From Anarhynchus alexandrinus (lineage: Eukaryota > Chordata > Aves > Charadriiformes > Charadriidae), in the NCBI GenBank assembly GCA_008711295.1, contig VUYV01000069.1:335667-399666 (forward strand): a stretch of DNA of 64,000 bases, in the 5' to 3' direction. Position numbers and translations under genes: made by a program. How positions within the stretch are numbered: position 1 is the first letter of the stretch; every line of letters begins with the position of its first letter. Under the pieces are notes generated by a model, which searched no databases, was not told the origin of the DNA, and worked only from the letters and a program-made list of their open reading frames with translations. Positions 1 to 13,560 of the stretch are shown piece after piece.

Positions 1-203
1 GCAGGGCTTGTACTGATAGACTTTTAAACTAACAGAAGGTAGATTCAGACTAGATGCCCCATCCCTGGAAATATTCAAGGTCAGGTTGGATGGGGCTCTG
101 AGCAACCTGACCTAGTTGAAGATGTCCCTGTTCACTGCAGGGGGGTTGGACTACATGACCTTTAAAGGTCCCTTCCAACTCAAACTATTGTATGATTCTA
201 TGA
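1..203 (+). mobile_element. CR1 LINE 3' fragment, internally deleted, cut by window edge
   Basis: This is the 3' end of a CR1 non-LTR retrotransposon in sense orientation. It shows the typical C-terminal ORF2 stretch (a GGTAGATT...GACTAGAT segment, then CCATCCCTGGAAATATTCAAGG and GGTTGGATGGGGCTCTGAGCAACCT). The conserved 3' UTR follows (GGGGGGTTGGACTACATGACC, AAGGTCCCTTCCAACTC) and ends in a decayed ATTCTATG octamer at about 195-203. Compared with the copy at 13561-14645, the part encoding the IRKKFFTLR...HWNRLP region is missing between GACTAGAT and GCCCCATCC near position 56, an internal deletion of roughly 75-80 bp. The element begins upstream of the window. It is non-functional. Confidence 0.93.
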
Positions 204-2809
204 TAATATCTATTGTTATTATCAAGTTTGTTCCCATTTACGATCTAATCTTATTTTGGTTAGGAGAGTTCTAATGTAGCAGAGAATCCAGGTGTTTACA
301 ATAATAATAAAAGAAGATAGCCCTTAAGTCATCCTGTGTTAGCTCTGTTACGTATTTTTAGTAACTGTCATTTACAAAATTTCTTTCCTCTCTCTCTCCC
401 TCATCTTATTCGAGTCATGTAAAATTCACCACTGAGTATAAGGCCATCCAGAGCTGAGACAATTTTTCGTGCTTTTCCTCTAGGACTGATAGACCATTAT
501 CAGAAAAAAGTGCCAAATGCCTGCTGGCACCTTCCGTCAGCTGTCAGGAGCTGGAGATGTCACATGCTTCATCCCTACAGGTGGTTGTGGTGCGATAGGA
601 CTGGCAGAGCATTTTGGGAAAGCTTGCTCAGGTGTATCTCAAAGATACCACTTTCCGCTTAAACTTGGTTGGCTCCATCTAACAGGGTTTAAGACTGAGG
701 GGCCTAGAGAACACTAAGAAAATTGCTGAAACTGTGTGAATTCAGTTGCGACAAATACCTAACTCTTGACTGGGCCTTTGAAAATCCTGGACAAAAATTG
801 GAAAGCAGGAGAATCAACAATACAGAGTGTAGAGGACCACATGGAACTTACTCTATTGAAGACCAACAACATAATTTGCATCTCTATAAAAAAGACTGAG
901 TAGAACAAACTACTCAGCAAACCGTACAATATTCATCATGTCTGTAGTATGTCTAGTGGCTTACCTAACAGTACGCTCTACACAAAACATCACTGCTGGT
1001 GAAACATCTAGAAAAAAGGATGTGTTGTTTACATCCGTGGTACGCTGAATTACTGAATGACACAGAAAACAACCTGGCTGCACAATTCTTACCCTTAAAA
1101 GGAGATATAAATGTATCACAGTGCAGAAGAATCTAAAGGCATACTTACAGAGATGAGAAGTAAAAAGCTGAAGCATTAGATATTCTATTAGCAGAGGGAA
1201 AAATCTTTCAATTGGCTGCAAACTCCATAGCACAGAAGATTAAATTTTAGTAGAAAATTATCAAATCAGCAGAAAATAAAATTGATCGTTCCCATGCATA
1301 CTGCAAAAGCAATATTTTACTGAGAAGACTGAATACCTCAAATACAACATAAAAGCTTGCCATAATGACAGATAGTTCTATTACAAAAGGTACTGAGTGC
1401 ATAATTAACTACTGCTAATACCTATCTGAATATTTGAAAAGAAGAAAAATTTATTCAAGTGGGATATAAACTATTCATCAAAGCTGCAAAAAATATATAA
1501 ATGAAATTGCCGCAGTGAAAACATGCACTAGTCAGGCCATGTTTATGATTCCCTGACAGAAGATGTATAAATAGGAAAAATTTACCACTCATTCACTAGG
1601 GGCTAATGAAGCAGAACTAAGATCACACGCACACCATCACTCAAGTGCAGGACATTTGCAACTTCTCAATTTTATATGGAACTGCCTGTTCAAGTCACAT
1701 ATTCTGTAACAAAGGTCTTTTTTTTTTTTTGTTTCAGTCTAAACAGTAAACTGTAATTGGCTCGGAAGTTTCATTTTTCTTATGCTGATGTTAATTTAAT
1801 GAGTATTCTCTCTACATTCCTGGATATAGGTGATGAAGGACTTTGCTTTCTCAGTTCCCCAGTATCAATCAGTTACATATAGCAAGGCATATAAAGTAAT
1901 ATTTAATTGAAGTTCCCTGTTCTGTAAAATGATTTATACTCTTGGATAAACACCCACAACTGTAAGCTTTGGGTTTCTTTGTAAGAGTTCACAAAAATGA
2001 ATAGTATTGATAACACTTCCATACTATCCAAGCTATTGCAACTACGTAGTTGCAAATGTGGAAAAAGCTAAGTATCCATAATTTAAGAAAATGCTTCTTA
2101 GAGCTAAAACATTTGTAAAGGATAATCAGAAGTTTATACTCTGTAGACAGGTGCAAGTAAGGTCTAAATTCTCAAACAACGGCAAGTTTCCAATCTCTGG
2201 ATGTTCATTTAGAGTAACGCAAGCTGCATTACTTTGTCAGCCAATAGAGGCATATGGACAATATTCCTGAATATACTCTCAGCTCTGAAAGCTGTAACAT
2301 TTGCCACTTGCAAGTGTAAACATATTTATGAATTTTTAGCATCATCTTATTCTGACGACTTTATTTATCTGCATCACGTAGTATTTTCTAGAAGCTGTTT
2401 GTGAATGAAATATAAATTATTGCTCTTCTCACAGAGAGATTTGAAGTATCTCTCATGAATTTACTTTCACAGAGGTTGTAGCAAAAATGCCGCCCTGTAA
2501 TTTTAGTCAGTGGATTATCTCTAATACATTATTTTCTTCCTAATTTATTTACACAGCCTATAATGCACTTAACAAAGATCTTGTGTGTCAGGTGCTCTGT
2601 GAATGCTAAATAGATTAAAAACTACAGGCCTGTTTCTACGAATAGGAAACAAATAGTACCTTGTGCTTCCAGCAGCATACGAGGAAAATACCCTCTGGAG
2701 ATGAATTCTGCCTCTGTTCTCCAAATGGGCCCAACGTAATGCCAATCTATAGGAAGCATGACTTTTTTCCTGCTGTAAATACAAATCTCCATTTAAAGTA
2801 TAGAAGTGT
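204..2809. other. Unique AT-rich noncoding stretch
   Basis: No gene, RNA gene or recognised repeat was found here. Open frames at 517-717 and 961-1233 are short and show no family signature or splice context I trust. A T-run at 1717-1730 followed by GTTTCAG mimics a splice acceptor, but no coding frame follows it. Confidence 0.6.
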
Positions 2810-3063
2810 CATAGAATCATAGAATCATAGAATGGTTTAGGTTGGAAAGGACCTTGAAGATCATCGAGTTCCAACCCCCCTGCCATAGGCAGGGACACCT
2901 CCCACTAGACCAGGTTGCCCAAGGCCATGTCCAGCCTGGTCTTGAACACCTCCAGGGATGGGGCCTCAACAACCTCTCTGGGCAACCTGTTCCAGTGCCT
3001 TACCACCCCTAAAGTGAAAAACTTCTTCCTAATGTTCAGTCTAAACCTGCCCTCTGAAAGGTT
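2810..3063 (-). mobile_element. CR1 LINE 3' end, minus strand
   Basis: Read on the minus strand this is a CR1 3' terminus. It carries the last codons of ORF2 (GTTTAGACTGAACATTAGG, then CACTGGAACAGGTTGCCC), the GTCTAGTGGGAGGTGTCCCT segment and the 3' UTR GGGGGGTTGGAACTCGATGA. The element ends in three ATTCTATG octamers, seen on the plus strand as CATAGAAT repeats starting at 2810. It is severely 5' truncated at about 3063, as most avian CR1 copies are. It looks better preserved than the copies at 1-203 and 27341-27404. No target-site duplication is visible, which is normal for CR1. Confidence 0.95.
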
Positions 3064-6000
3064 TAATTCTGCATATTGTTTTCCATAAGCACACTTCTAC
3101 AGATGCCTGAAATAACAAAGGGAAAAATATCTTACAGCACCTGAAACTTTGGCCATGTATCTTTAACTTCACTCTGCCTACAGTAACCTACCTGGAAAGG
3201 GATGACCAATACAGCCCTATTCCACAAATGCGACCATGAGTCTAGCTTGCTGATGGATCACCCCCAGATCCCATGAAAAAAGCTGTGAGAGAGCTGTCTT
3301 GTTACCGCAACCGGTGGCATGTCCTGCTCAGCAGAGGCCAGGGCGATCCTCTCTTCCTTCTGCACAGGCTGAACAAAACCCATGCCAGTACAGGGAGGCG
3401 AGGCATAGCTCCCCGGTGCAACGCTGTATTTGCTTCTTTAATAGCAAGGTAAAAGACAGAACCATCCACTAAAAAAAACAGCCTACCACAGAAACAATAT
3501 TCACGGTATTTTAACCGCGGACAGTAAAGTTTTACTCCACATTGCTGTACATATTAGCAATGCCAGTGCAATCTGTCATTATTCAAATGACTATACATGT
3601 GCTGTGGAGTGGAAAGCAAGCTAGTCAATCAGAATTCAATACTTACTAGTATTGGACACATCCATACCCTACATATAAAATCTCTCACTAGAGGAAGAAA
3701 AAAAGGAACCATAAAAGATCTTTTGGTTGAAATGGCTTGAGGAGCCATCTCACAACACTTCCCACACCTGGCACATTTCATTGTGGATGAATTTGCAAAT
3801 AAATCTTGTAGAATGGCTCAAATCTTTCATTCTTTCCTGTCTTTTAGTTGTTGCTGAGGTACAAGCAGCAACACCTAAGATACTTTACAATTTTGTTTCA
3901 CCAATGAACAAAGATTGATATGGTAGTCAGGGAATCAAATTAGAAGAAAGAGACAGGAGTAAATATTCTGTCAGCGTTGTACAGTGTTCCTGTGCAATAA
4001 AAGGAAATCCAATTTTCTCATCCCTCCTCTCGCATTCAGACTTTCCTCACTACAACAAAAAGCTAAGCATTTCTCAATGTCTTCCAAATCAAAAACATGG
4101 GAACAATAGCTTTTCTGAAAATCTGTAACCCAAGGCTTAGAGTAGCTTCCAAGTAAAGTCTCCTGAGGTATGGGGAGGTGGGAGGTGAAGACCTATCTCT
4201 TCTCAAGTCACGCTAGAAATTAACAGCACTATTATTTGAATGATGACCTTTCTCCATAGTGCTAAGAAGTGGTTTTGCTTGGCAACAGAATTTATTTTGG
4301 GGACCTATTCCCAGCAGCTGCTACAGTCATTGCAATCCAGAAGGGTAAGCCGAGATTTCTATCCCACATCCCACCTTTTTCATATCCCACTGAAGACATA
4401 TGCATGGAAAAGCATTACCCTTACAGGGGTGCAAATTTCAAAGCATCAGCTACCTGTTGCATACTTTTGTCTAAATGGAAGAAAGGGTGCATTCTGCCAC
4501 TAGTCCCCTTTCCCCAAGTCATTTTCGCACAGAGTAAGAGTGGCAATATACCCCTGCACATAAAGTTTATGTCCCTGTTTACCCTGAGGTTACTTGTTCA
4601 AGTGCCTGTAATGTTAAGGGTGACAACGTGCTTGAATAGACCAGAGCTGTTCTGCATAAGCAGGACTTGACTCAAGATTCATTGCATTTTTGCCTAACTT
4701 CCACTCATTTCAGGAGTTAATTATCTGTAAGAATGTTCCTTTAAAATAATGAACCCACTCTCAGCTGGAGGTCAAGTAAGCAACTAAAGAGAGCAGGGAA
4801 GCTCATAAAGAAATGACTAAATTAAGGTTCTTAAAGTCTTATTTGCCTATTTTAAGCTTTAATCAAGCTCCTCTTCACAAATTATAGATGTGAACAATTG
4901 TCTTTAAAATACCGATAAATAATAACCCAGGTGAACCACTGCCGATGTGAGAATATTATCCATTTCACAACACACCAGCTCCAGTCTGAGAAAAATGTTG
5001 GACAAAGCAACAGGCCTTGATGCCTATCAGAAATCTCAAATAATTATAGGTAATGTTGTAAGAAACAATCTTTCAAGACTCAGAGCTCTCTGCAGCATTT
5101 CCCAGCCCCCAAGCCAAACACACTTTGGGAATTTAAGATAAAGCACCAACTAAGCCTAAATTGCCAACCCAAAGCATTAATTTCAAGGCAAAGTCTAAGA
5201 AACCCAAATTCCTACCACAGAGTTTTACAAAACCAAAATATATTTGAACTTTGCATGGAAATAAACTTTAATGCATAGTAGTACCACTAGGGAAGCGAAC
5301 AGCTGCATTCAGCGCTTGCTGAAGACTCTACAAGATCATCAGGGTGCTTAAAGGGATACATTAAATTGCATTTTTTGGGGCATGCAAGTGCCCATGGTGA
5401 AAGCCCAAATTTGAAAAAAAATGAAGTTGCATGACTATGCACAAGTGGGAAAGAACGGTTGGCTGCTGTATCAGGAAGGCTGTCATGTAAACGATAAATA
5501 ATCAGACATACTGATCACTCAGGAGCCTTCACTTTTGCTTTTCCTCTGTGTTTTGTCTTTGGCTGTCAGTAAATATAACATCTATCCTCTCCATTCAGCT
5601 GGCTAATGGCCCTCGTCTAACTCTGAAACATTGGACTCGCACTTTGGGAAACCCTCTGTATCCATGAAATAAAGACAAAGCCAATACTACAAAGGCTCTT
5701 GTATGTCCAGTCTCCGATTAACTGCCCTGAAGATCTTAGCGTAAGGTGAGCAAGCACTTATTGCCAAGCAGAACCTTGTGACATCCTACACAAGTGCTCT
5801 TCCAGGGCACAGGAGCTGTGCCTGAGCAAAGCCCTGCGGGTCCTTCCTCAGAGGAAAGGCCTGGGCTTGTCAAACATGCCTCCATCCTTCCCCGAGAGGG
5901 TATTCAGGCATGTTAGCAATATCTCATGGGCAAGATTACCAGAGGCAGCTGATACATCTAAAAGAGTCTGTATGTTCACTTATTGTCACAAAATTAAAGG

Positions 6001-6975
6001 AGAAAATATTGACATAAACTTACTGCTCTCAATACAATATCAAAATAACAAAATAAGGGATCAGCTGCTAATAAGGATTAATAAAAGTTAAGTAATATAG
6101 TTAAAAACAGAAATAACTGTTCAATTTACTCTAGTAGCAGTAGAGTCTCATTTGCTCTTTCAAAGGCATAATCAGTTGAAGGGCACATTTTTCTTCTCTT
6201 TGTTCTTTCCCATCAATTTTAATGGGTGCAGAACATCAGTCACATGAAATGTAATGGGACAAGAAGATGGATGAGTACATTTGAAGCTACTAGTCACAGG
6301 ACAGAAAACATCCTGACAAAGTGACACTGGCAGCATAGGGTTCAACAATAGAGCCTGGACAATATTTAGTAAGTGAAACTACAGCGCTACATGATTTGGT
6401 ATTCTCACTGGGCAAAATCCCTCCCCTGTCACTATTCATCATGTTCCCACAGGTCAGACTTTCAAAGACATTCTCCTCCTGAACATGACCAAATGACATT
6501 TTTAATTCAAGGAAATACGTAAATCTGGGGATAAAGAGGTCATTTGGAGATAAATGGGAACAACCTCCTGTATTAGGAACTTAAAACTACTTCATCAAGA
6601 AGATTTTAAATAGTTTAGTAAGATACACACATAAGATTTGAAATATATTATGCCCATAGGAGTGAGGAGACTTATATCTATGCTGAACTTATTGACAGCA
6701 ACAGGACTCCACTAATGATGAACAAGTAGCAAACACCTCCTATTTTTAATAGTACCCAAAGAAAGCAATACCAAAAAATTCATATTTATAAATTGCTCCA
6801 TTTAAAAAAGCTTCTAATTTGCACAACAAAATAAAATATGCGATGAAAAAAAGCAATTTGCCCCATTAGTTATCTGAGAGGAGGTTCTTGGGAAAGTGAT
6901 AAAAAAAAAAGGAAAAAAGAAAATTCCTATCAAAGCTAACCTTTAGTGTACAGCAAAGGAAAACCCAGTCTTCCA

Positions 6976-6998
6976 ACAAACCAAACCAAACCAAACCC
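6976..6998. repeat. (AAACC)n short tandem repeat
   Basis: About four copies of a 5-bp unit of the ACAAACC/AAACC type occur in succession. It is a short simple repeat with no inferred function. Confidence 0.8.
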
Positions 6999-8508
6999 TT
7001 TCTGGACTTTAAGGAAGCGTGGGACTCCAGAGCTGTTGGGAAATGCAGACAGATCTACACTCTGCTGCAACGATCCACTTCTGTTATAACTTTATCTATA
7101 GTTGCTCAGTGGATCGATCTACAGTTTACGATGCTTATTGTGATCACCATCATCATTATTAGATAATACTATTCCAGTTTCTTCATTAGCCGAGATGTCT
7201 ACAGTTAATCTTTAAAGCTTTAAATAATATAGAACTTTATACCAGAGAGGGAAAAGAGAAACCAGGACCTCTTCAAATATATCCATGAGAGCAGGAATTA
7301 GAGCCAGACCTCCAAGTCCCGCTGCTGCGCTAAACACGCCCTATGCCTCAATACACCACAGTCACCCATCCAGTGGCGTGTGATGTTCAGAAGACAAAAA
7401 GCCAGCTTTTGGCGCACACTCTCTTAAATAGGGCAACAACCCTCTCTGGCACAGCAACATACACTGTGAAGGTGATGGTGTATTCTTTTTCTAACAAGTG
7501 CCTTATTGGAAGCTGTTTATACAAACGCTTCTTGCTACATATGCTTTCCTTTCCTCCCACAAGATATGAGACCGCTCTCTAACAAAATCTCTAGAAGAAG
7601 CGCATGCTGGTAAAGACGATTTTATGTAAGGAGGAGCTTCCCACAGTAAGTCATATATCTCAGAAAGGGAAATCCAGAGAGGATGGAAATTCCACATCAG
7701 GAGAAGGTTTGAGGTTTCACAAACAATACCCACAACTCTGGAAAGAGCAAAACATTTTAAAACAAAAGAACACTTGACTCGCTTTTGTCTTCCAAATTTC
7801 ATATTATATGAAATAATACACCATTTTTAAAACTACGGAATGTAAGATATGTCAAAAGTTAATCAACCTAAATATTTCACTATGATGATATATAAATAAT
7901 ATTCAGACATTTCTGGAAATTTCTTTCCCATGTTTTTCCTCTAAGACCACATTTTGGTGAGATACTTATTTTTTCTATGAAGCATTTTGATTTTGATGGA
8001 ATTATATTCCTCAGTGAAAAACAATCTAGACACCATACACACATTCTGGAATTCTCCATTTATAAGCTTATGGGTCTGTGTCTTTCCTGACTGTAATAGT
8101 AGACTACATGACAAATTAAATTACAAAAAAAATGCATAAAACCATATTGCAATGAGAGATGCCACTCCCACTTTTACTAACCCTGACCTCTGAGAAAGCA
8201 TTCCAAATGCTGAACTTTAACTAATAATTGACCATTTCTTCCATCTTTTCTTGCCATTAAAATTTGTTTTGAGCTGGCAGTTCATATGCCCACGGATATC
8301 ATGAGGAATCTGAATACTTCACATTCTAGCCATGAGGAAGTCGAGGGCCTGAATAATGATTATTCCCTGAGCAGCTATCCATGAAAATCCATCACTATAA
8401 TATGCAAAAAGCACATTAGAAATACGATCAAACATATTAACTAGGTCGGTCAATTGTTCTGTTATACCACAGGTAACTGAAGATAATCCTTTTCTCTGAT
8501 TATTTCAA

Positions 8509-8985
8509 TTGTTCGGTCCTCATAAGGGTTTAGCGAAGTTCACCCATTCTCATGCTCCTCTTGGTCCTCAGGACAGGGGTCCTGGCATTGCAGTTAATTG
8601 TTCTTCTGACATTAGAGAGCAAGTCCCACTAAGTTTGTGGATCTTTCCCAGGAGCCTCAACAGTTTGCTGCACATGGACACAGAAGCTGCGCTGACATTT
8701 GCAAGCAAGATGGTCCCTGAAGGCACGTCTGCAGATGCAGGGGAACAACCCATGATCCTAGCTAGAAACCGGCTGGGGTCTCAAGCGTGCCATGATGTGC
8801 TGACACAGCCACGGCTGGCTCCTGTTGGCACTGATGTCTCTGGACAAGCCCTGAAAGCCCAGAGCCAAACGCTTTTGTCCTCCTTAGGGCCATGCACAGC
8901 TGTGAACCCCGTATGGGGGGGTCTCAGCCTCACCTCTCAAGCAACGATGCCTACCCTGGACAAGCAGAAGAACACCAAACCCTGA
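8509..8985 (+). other. Unexplained 158-codon open frame, probably not a gene
   Basis: This is the longest open frame in the window, and longer than any in the CR1 copies. The first codon is not ATG in the DNA (TTG at 8509), so the nominal start is an alternative codon. The local sequence is richer in G+C than the flanks, which by itself lengthens open frames. The predicted protein has no signal peptide, transmembrane segment, repeat or motif I recognise. It is rich in Ser, Leu, Ala, Pro and Gln without a domain pattern. A 61-codon minus-strand frame overlaps it. It could be chance, or a fragment of an old retroelement or processed pseudogene. I do not assign a function. Confidence 0.12.
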
Positions 8986-10959
8986 AGAATTTGGACTGTT
9001 TCTAAATGTTATCTTTCAAGTTCATCCCAATTCCTTTCAAATTTCCTAAGCTGTAAGCTAAACCTGACTGATACTTGCAAACTTTTCTCACTGATCACAA
9101 GTGAGGCTACTTTAACGAGAAGTGTTTTTTTCAAAACAGTATGATTCCAGGAGCTATGAAAAAACCCTGAACAACAACCCCCCCAAATACTAAGAGATAT
9201 GAAACACACTGAAGAAAAATCTCCAGCTGGACGAGTAACACAAAACCTAAGCTGTATCTTGACAAATTAAAGATGCTTGTAGACTTTTGCAGATTGAGTC
9301 CTCTCAGGTTCAACTCTGACATTAACACACACGAAGCACAGGAACTCTACATATGACGTAGTGGTTTGGAAGATCACTCGTTCCACTGTGCTTATGTTGT
9401 TTTAGAGGTCAAACTTCATGGCCAAAACCTCTAGGGATTAAACTGCTACTGTACACAGCCCACAAAACAAAGGAAAACGAATGTTTGCTTTGCTTCACTT
9501 TGCTGATTATCAGGGTTTGCTTCTGTTCATTTAAAAAAAAAAAAAAAAGCAACCTTCCTCCTGGAGGAAAAGGAATGAATTATTTTTTCCACCTGCGAGA
9601 AGAAGGATATGTAGAATTTCCTAACTTCCTCAAAGTGAAACAATAAAAAAAACACCAACAGTGAATGTCAAGCAAGTTTATATCATCCTATTATGTAGAA
9701 ATGGTCAAAGAGCCATGCTGTCCTCTGCCTGTCCACACCAATATTTTAAACTTAAATACAAAATACTAACAACTGTAAGAGGAGGATTGCAGTGTGTTAT
9801 ATGAAGACACTGCAATTCCATTTCTAGGTTAAGTCCATGGCATAAAAATATTTGTGAAATTTTCCTTCTGAACTTCTGCTTATTACCAAAAAAATGATAG
9901 ATAACCTGTTAACAGTTACTAATCTAATATCCTATCTTAACAGACTGATTTTTGTTACAGTTATTGAGCAAAGTAAAACAAATTACACAAGAGAGCAAGT
10001 AACTATCTTCACCACAACTACGAAGTAAGTGTATAAGGAAGAATCTGCATCTAAATTTTTAAACTCTTTCATGTCTTGATATTTTCAGGTCATGTTTGCA
10101 AGGTAGGAAATCCTCTTGGTCTTGAAAAAAAAGATCTAGATAGCAGTATCATCAAACTAATTTGCATGAACCTAGAAGATCGGAAAACGCTCGTGGTTGA
10201 AATTAGCCAGTAGGTTCAAAGTTATGGAGTGGAAAAAAAGATCAGGTACTATTATAAAAAGCTCATTTCCTTCGGAACAACAGGTCAAATACCCTCTGAA
10301 GTTAAACAGCCTTAAAGGGAAAGAACCGAGCATTTTTCAGCTTCTTTTTTATTCTATTTTTATGAGACCTCACCAAATCCCAAGGGGTGGAAGAACCGTT
10401 GGTTATCACCAACCCCTGCTGTACATGTCTCCATTAAGCTCTTAGCTCTTGAGAGAAAACTAGTGAAACAACCTACTGTTAATTAACTCTTAACATGTAC
10501 TTGGCAGAGTGTCTGGCTGACATTTTAATGCCTCTCCCCTTCAACGAACTACAAAAGAAAAATAATACTGAACCCCCAAAATACGCTTCTTCAGCGGTTA
10601 TCAGTCTGCAAATGCTCAAGGTAGCAAGATTAGTTTCATCACATCACTGATGTATAAGACTCACATAAAGATATGTTTTGCCTTAGGCCTGAGGATTAGA
10701 TCCATACATCACATCAGGAAGCAAGCCTCAAGTAAGGATAGCTCTTTAAAAAATGTATAAAAATCTGATCATTAGAAGAATCCTTAATCCCCATTGTTAA
10801 ATTCGAGATGCAAGGAACAGCAAAATGATGGAGAAAATCATGCTATTCAGTACTTCAGCCACTTTTTTTGTTTTTCATGGCATTGCATATCCCTGCAGAT
10901 TACTGATATAATCTCAGTATGGCTTTTTATAGCTGCCTCTGTTGTACCCATCCCCTGAA

Positions 10960-10998
10960 TTCTTATCTCACATACTATTGTCTGCTTTCTTATCTCAC
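10960..10998. repeat. Spaced 12-bp direct repeat
   Basis: TTCTTATCTCAC occurs at 10960-10971 and again at 10987-10998, a period of 27 bp, inside a pyrimidine-rich stretch. This may be a local duplication. No function is inferred. Confidence 0.7.
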
Positions 10999-13560
10999 GA
11001 CTCTTTCTTTATCCTTCCTCTTGAGGTATGCGCAGGAACTATATGCCTTTTACAAGATAGTAAACAAGGACAGAAAATGAAAGCCTGGCCCCAGTGAAGT
11101 CAGTGGCAACACTTCAGAGTTTCCTGGATTTTATCAGAAAAAAAAATAAGTGTTTTATCAAAGGCGGTTGGCGTGAGATCCAAAATAACACTCAGGTACT
11201 TAGCGTATAATTCAGGTGTCATGTTCAAAAGAATGATCCCAAAAATTCCTGCTAACGGGTTTAGGTTTTTAGGAAATCAGATGATGACTTCCTTACATGC
11301 CTAGTTGTATGCCTGGGTGTCTTCACTACAGCCACCATCCATCTGGGCAGACAGAGCTGGTTATTTTAAGCAGTCGATGTGTCCCCAGACCCAAATCCCC
11401 ATGGCACAATCCTCCAGGACTCCTCAGGGAGCCTTCACATGAAAACATAGCTCTGTGGTGAGAGCCTAAATCTAGACAAGAAGTGGCCTTTCAGACGTAT
11501 CTTCTCTTTTAAGTAACTGGCATGCGGTGTCTCAAAGCACAGAGCTGAGGTGTGGGTGCCCGAGGCTCTGGGGACATCCCCCAATGCTCCCCTAGGCCAT
11601 GGACCGGCACCCACCATGGGATGATGAGCTCCTCCACCAGGAGCAAGAGCTCAGTTGTTAGCAATGCCACAACACTGGTGTCTCTTTTTGAGTACAGCCC
11701 GCAGAAACGTTATGGCAATGGGATGAGTTATTTACATGAATGATGCTTAATTATCAGTGTAAAGTAAATAAGCCAGGAAACAGAAGAACCAAGCAAGCTG
11801 TGCCTGCTAACCACAAAGACTATTTCTTATCTGTAGGAGAAGGCAACTTTTACAAACTTCTTTTTTAAAGTCTTTTCAGTTTAGCAGAGCTTCTTTAAGG
11901 AAATTCCAAGCAAGTTTCTAGGACATGGCTAGAAACATATGACAAGCTTTACTTGATTATATTTTTACCATAAATACATTGCTCTACTAATCTGAGACAT
12001 TGTAGCTTTGAGGGGAGTTACATAGAGCAGAGCTCTAAAATTGTTCAGTTAAACTGACAAGAAACAGCACTCCTACAAGTTTGTTGACTCCTTCAGCACC
12101 TCAAAATTTATTTTTGAACTTTTCAAACAGATAACACAGTATTCAGAAGAGCTGTTTAGAAAAAAACAAGAATCAGGGGGTTCTCAATCATTTTGTTTAA
12201 AAATTTAGAGAGAAGCAAGAAGGAAAAGCTAGGAAATGAAGTGAGATCAAACCAGATCTACTTTTCCTACTGATTTAATTCAACTCAGATAATTAAACTA
12301 ATTTCCAGACAATTCAATTTAGAATTTTCTCCTTTCATATTCTCCAGAGGTAAAAGTGTCCTGCCACAGAATTTCTATTAAAAACAGAACTTAGATATAA
12401 ATGGACTCCAAAATGTGTTTGTGCTGATGCAGCACAAGATAGTACTTCCCCATCGCTGGTGAAATTCAGGAGGAGCATTTCAAGGTGGCACTGATATACA
12501 GCAAACAAAGGTGATGCAAAAGCTGCCTACAGGTATCTCCAGAAAAGAATGAGAGATAATGGCAAATACCACACCGAGGAATTGTCATGTAAATACCTCA
12601 CACGGCATAAGTACCAAAAATTAATAGTAGTGGCTGGAGGTTGGTTCAGAAAGAAAATAAGGATCACATCATCTAGTCCATTTAATTCTCTGAATAAAAC
12701 CGAATTTCATCAAGACCAAAGAAAGCAGACCCCAGTGACAAGGAACACTGCTTGGCCCCCAGTCTTCTTTCCTTATCCCAATGCCATAAGCAGCATCTCC
12801 TGAAAAATACAGAAGTGCCTCTGGTGTTTCAATGGGCAGGCTTGATGTCTCTCTCGTGAACCTTTGAATTTGAAGAGATGTACCACTAAAACTCAGTACT
12901 TCAAGTAGCCCAGGGGATATCAAAATGAACATAAAATCAGAACTCTAAAATGGTGAAAATTTGAGCTTTATGCTAATTATGGGAACCAACATGAGAAGCA
13001 AACTGCATAATCAGTCTTCAGAGGATTTAAAAACGCTGCTAGCAGGCTCTACTATCATCTCAGGTCAAATGTAAAATGTAAATGTGCAACCTTCTAGTTT
13101 TAATCCCAGCTCCACCACTGGCTTTGTGAGCCATCCCAGATTGCCTCTGTTTTCCCTTCTTGCTTTTCTCCTTTCTCCCTTTCAATTCTAAGCTCACCTG
13201 AGCCAGGACTGCTTCTTAACATGTAACTCAAAAAAGAAGTTCACACTGGTCTTTGGTTGACCTCCAAAAGTACTGTATTCTCTGTCTCTTTACTCCCTTT
13301 CTCTCTGGGTTAACTGTACATTTTGAAAACAAAGCATAAAAATTCCAGTGAACAGAAATGATTTCCATATGATATCTGCAGAATTCTGTGAAAAATTTAC
13401 ATTTCCTTGAGTCTCACACAAGGCTATTGAAGATCACTGCTGATGATTGATCAGATGGTTCTCCAGTTTCATTCCCTCCAATCCTCGCCATATTTCTCTT
13501 ATCCTTTCCCCTAAAGGAGCTTTCCTCATCAAGGAGCTAACAAACAAATGAGTTAAACTA

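Larger units (their letters stand above)
3064..13560. other. Unique AT-rich noncoding stretch
   Basis: No convincing gene. Small items inside are an (AAACC)-type run at about 6976-6998, an A-rich run at 9533-9548 and a spaced duplication of TTCTTATCTCAC at 10960-10971 and 10987-10998. An unexplained open frame at 8509-8985 is listed separately. Other open frames (for example 4240-4670) overlap one another in different frames and look random. I see no recognisable interspersed repeat in this 10 kb. Confidence 0.55.

Noticed and set aside
1717..1740. T-run followed by GTTTCAG as a splice acceptor
   Set aside because: No coding-like frame or paired donor is visible downstream; such tracts are common in AT-rich DNA.
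9533..9548. A-run as the tail of a processed pseudogene
   Set aside because: No gene-like sequence precedes it and no flanking direct repeats were seen.
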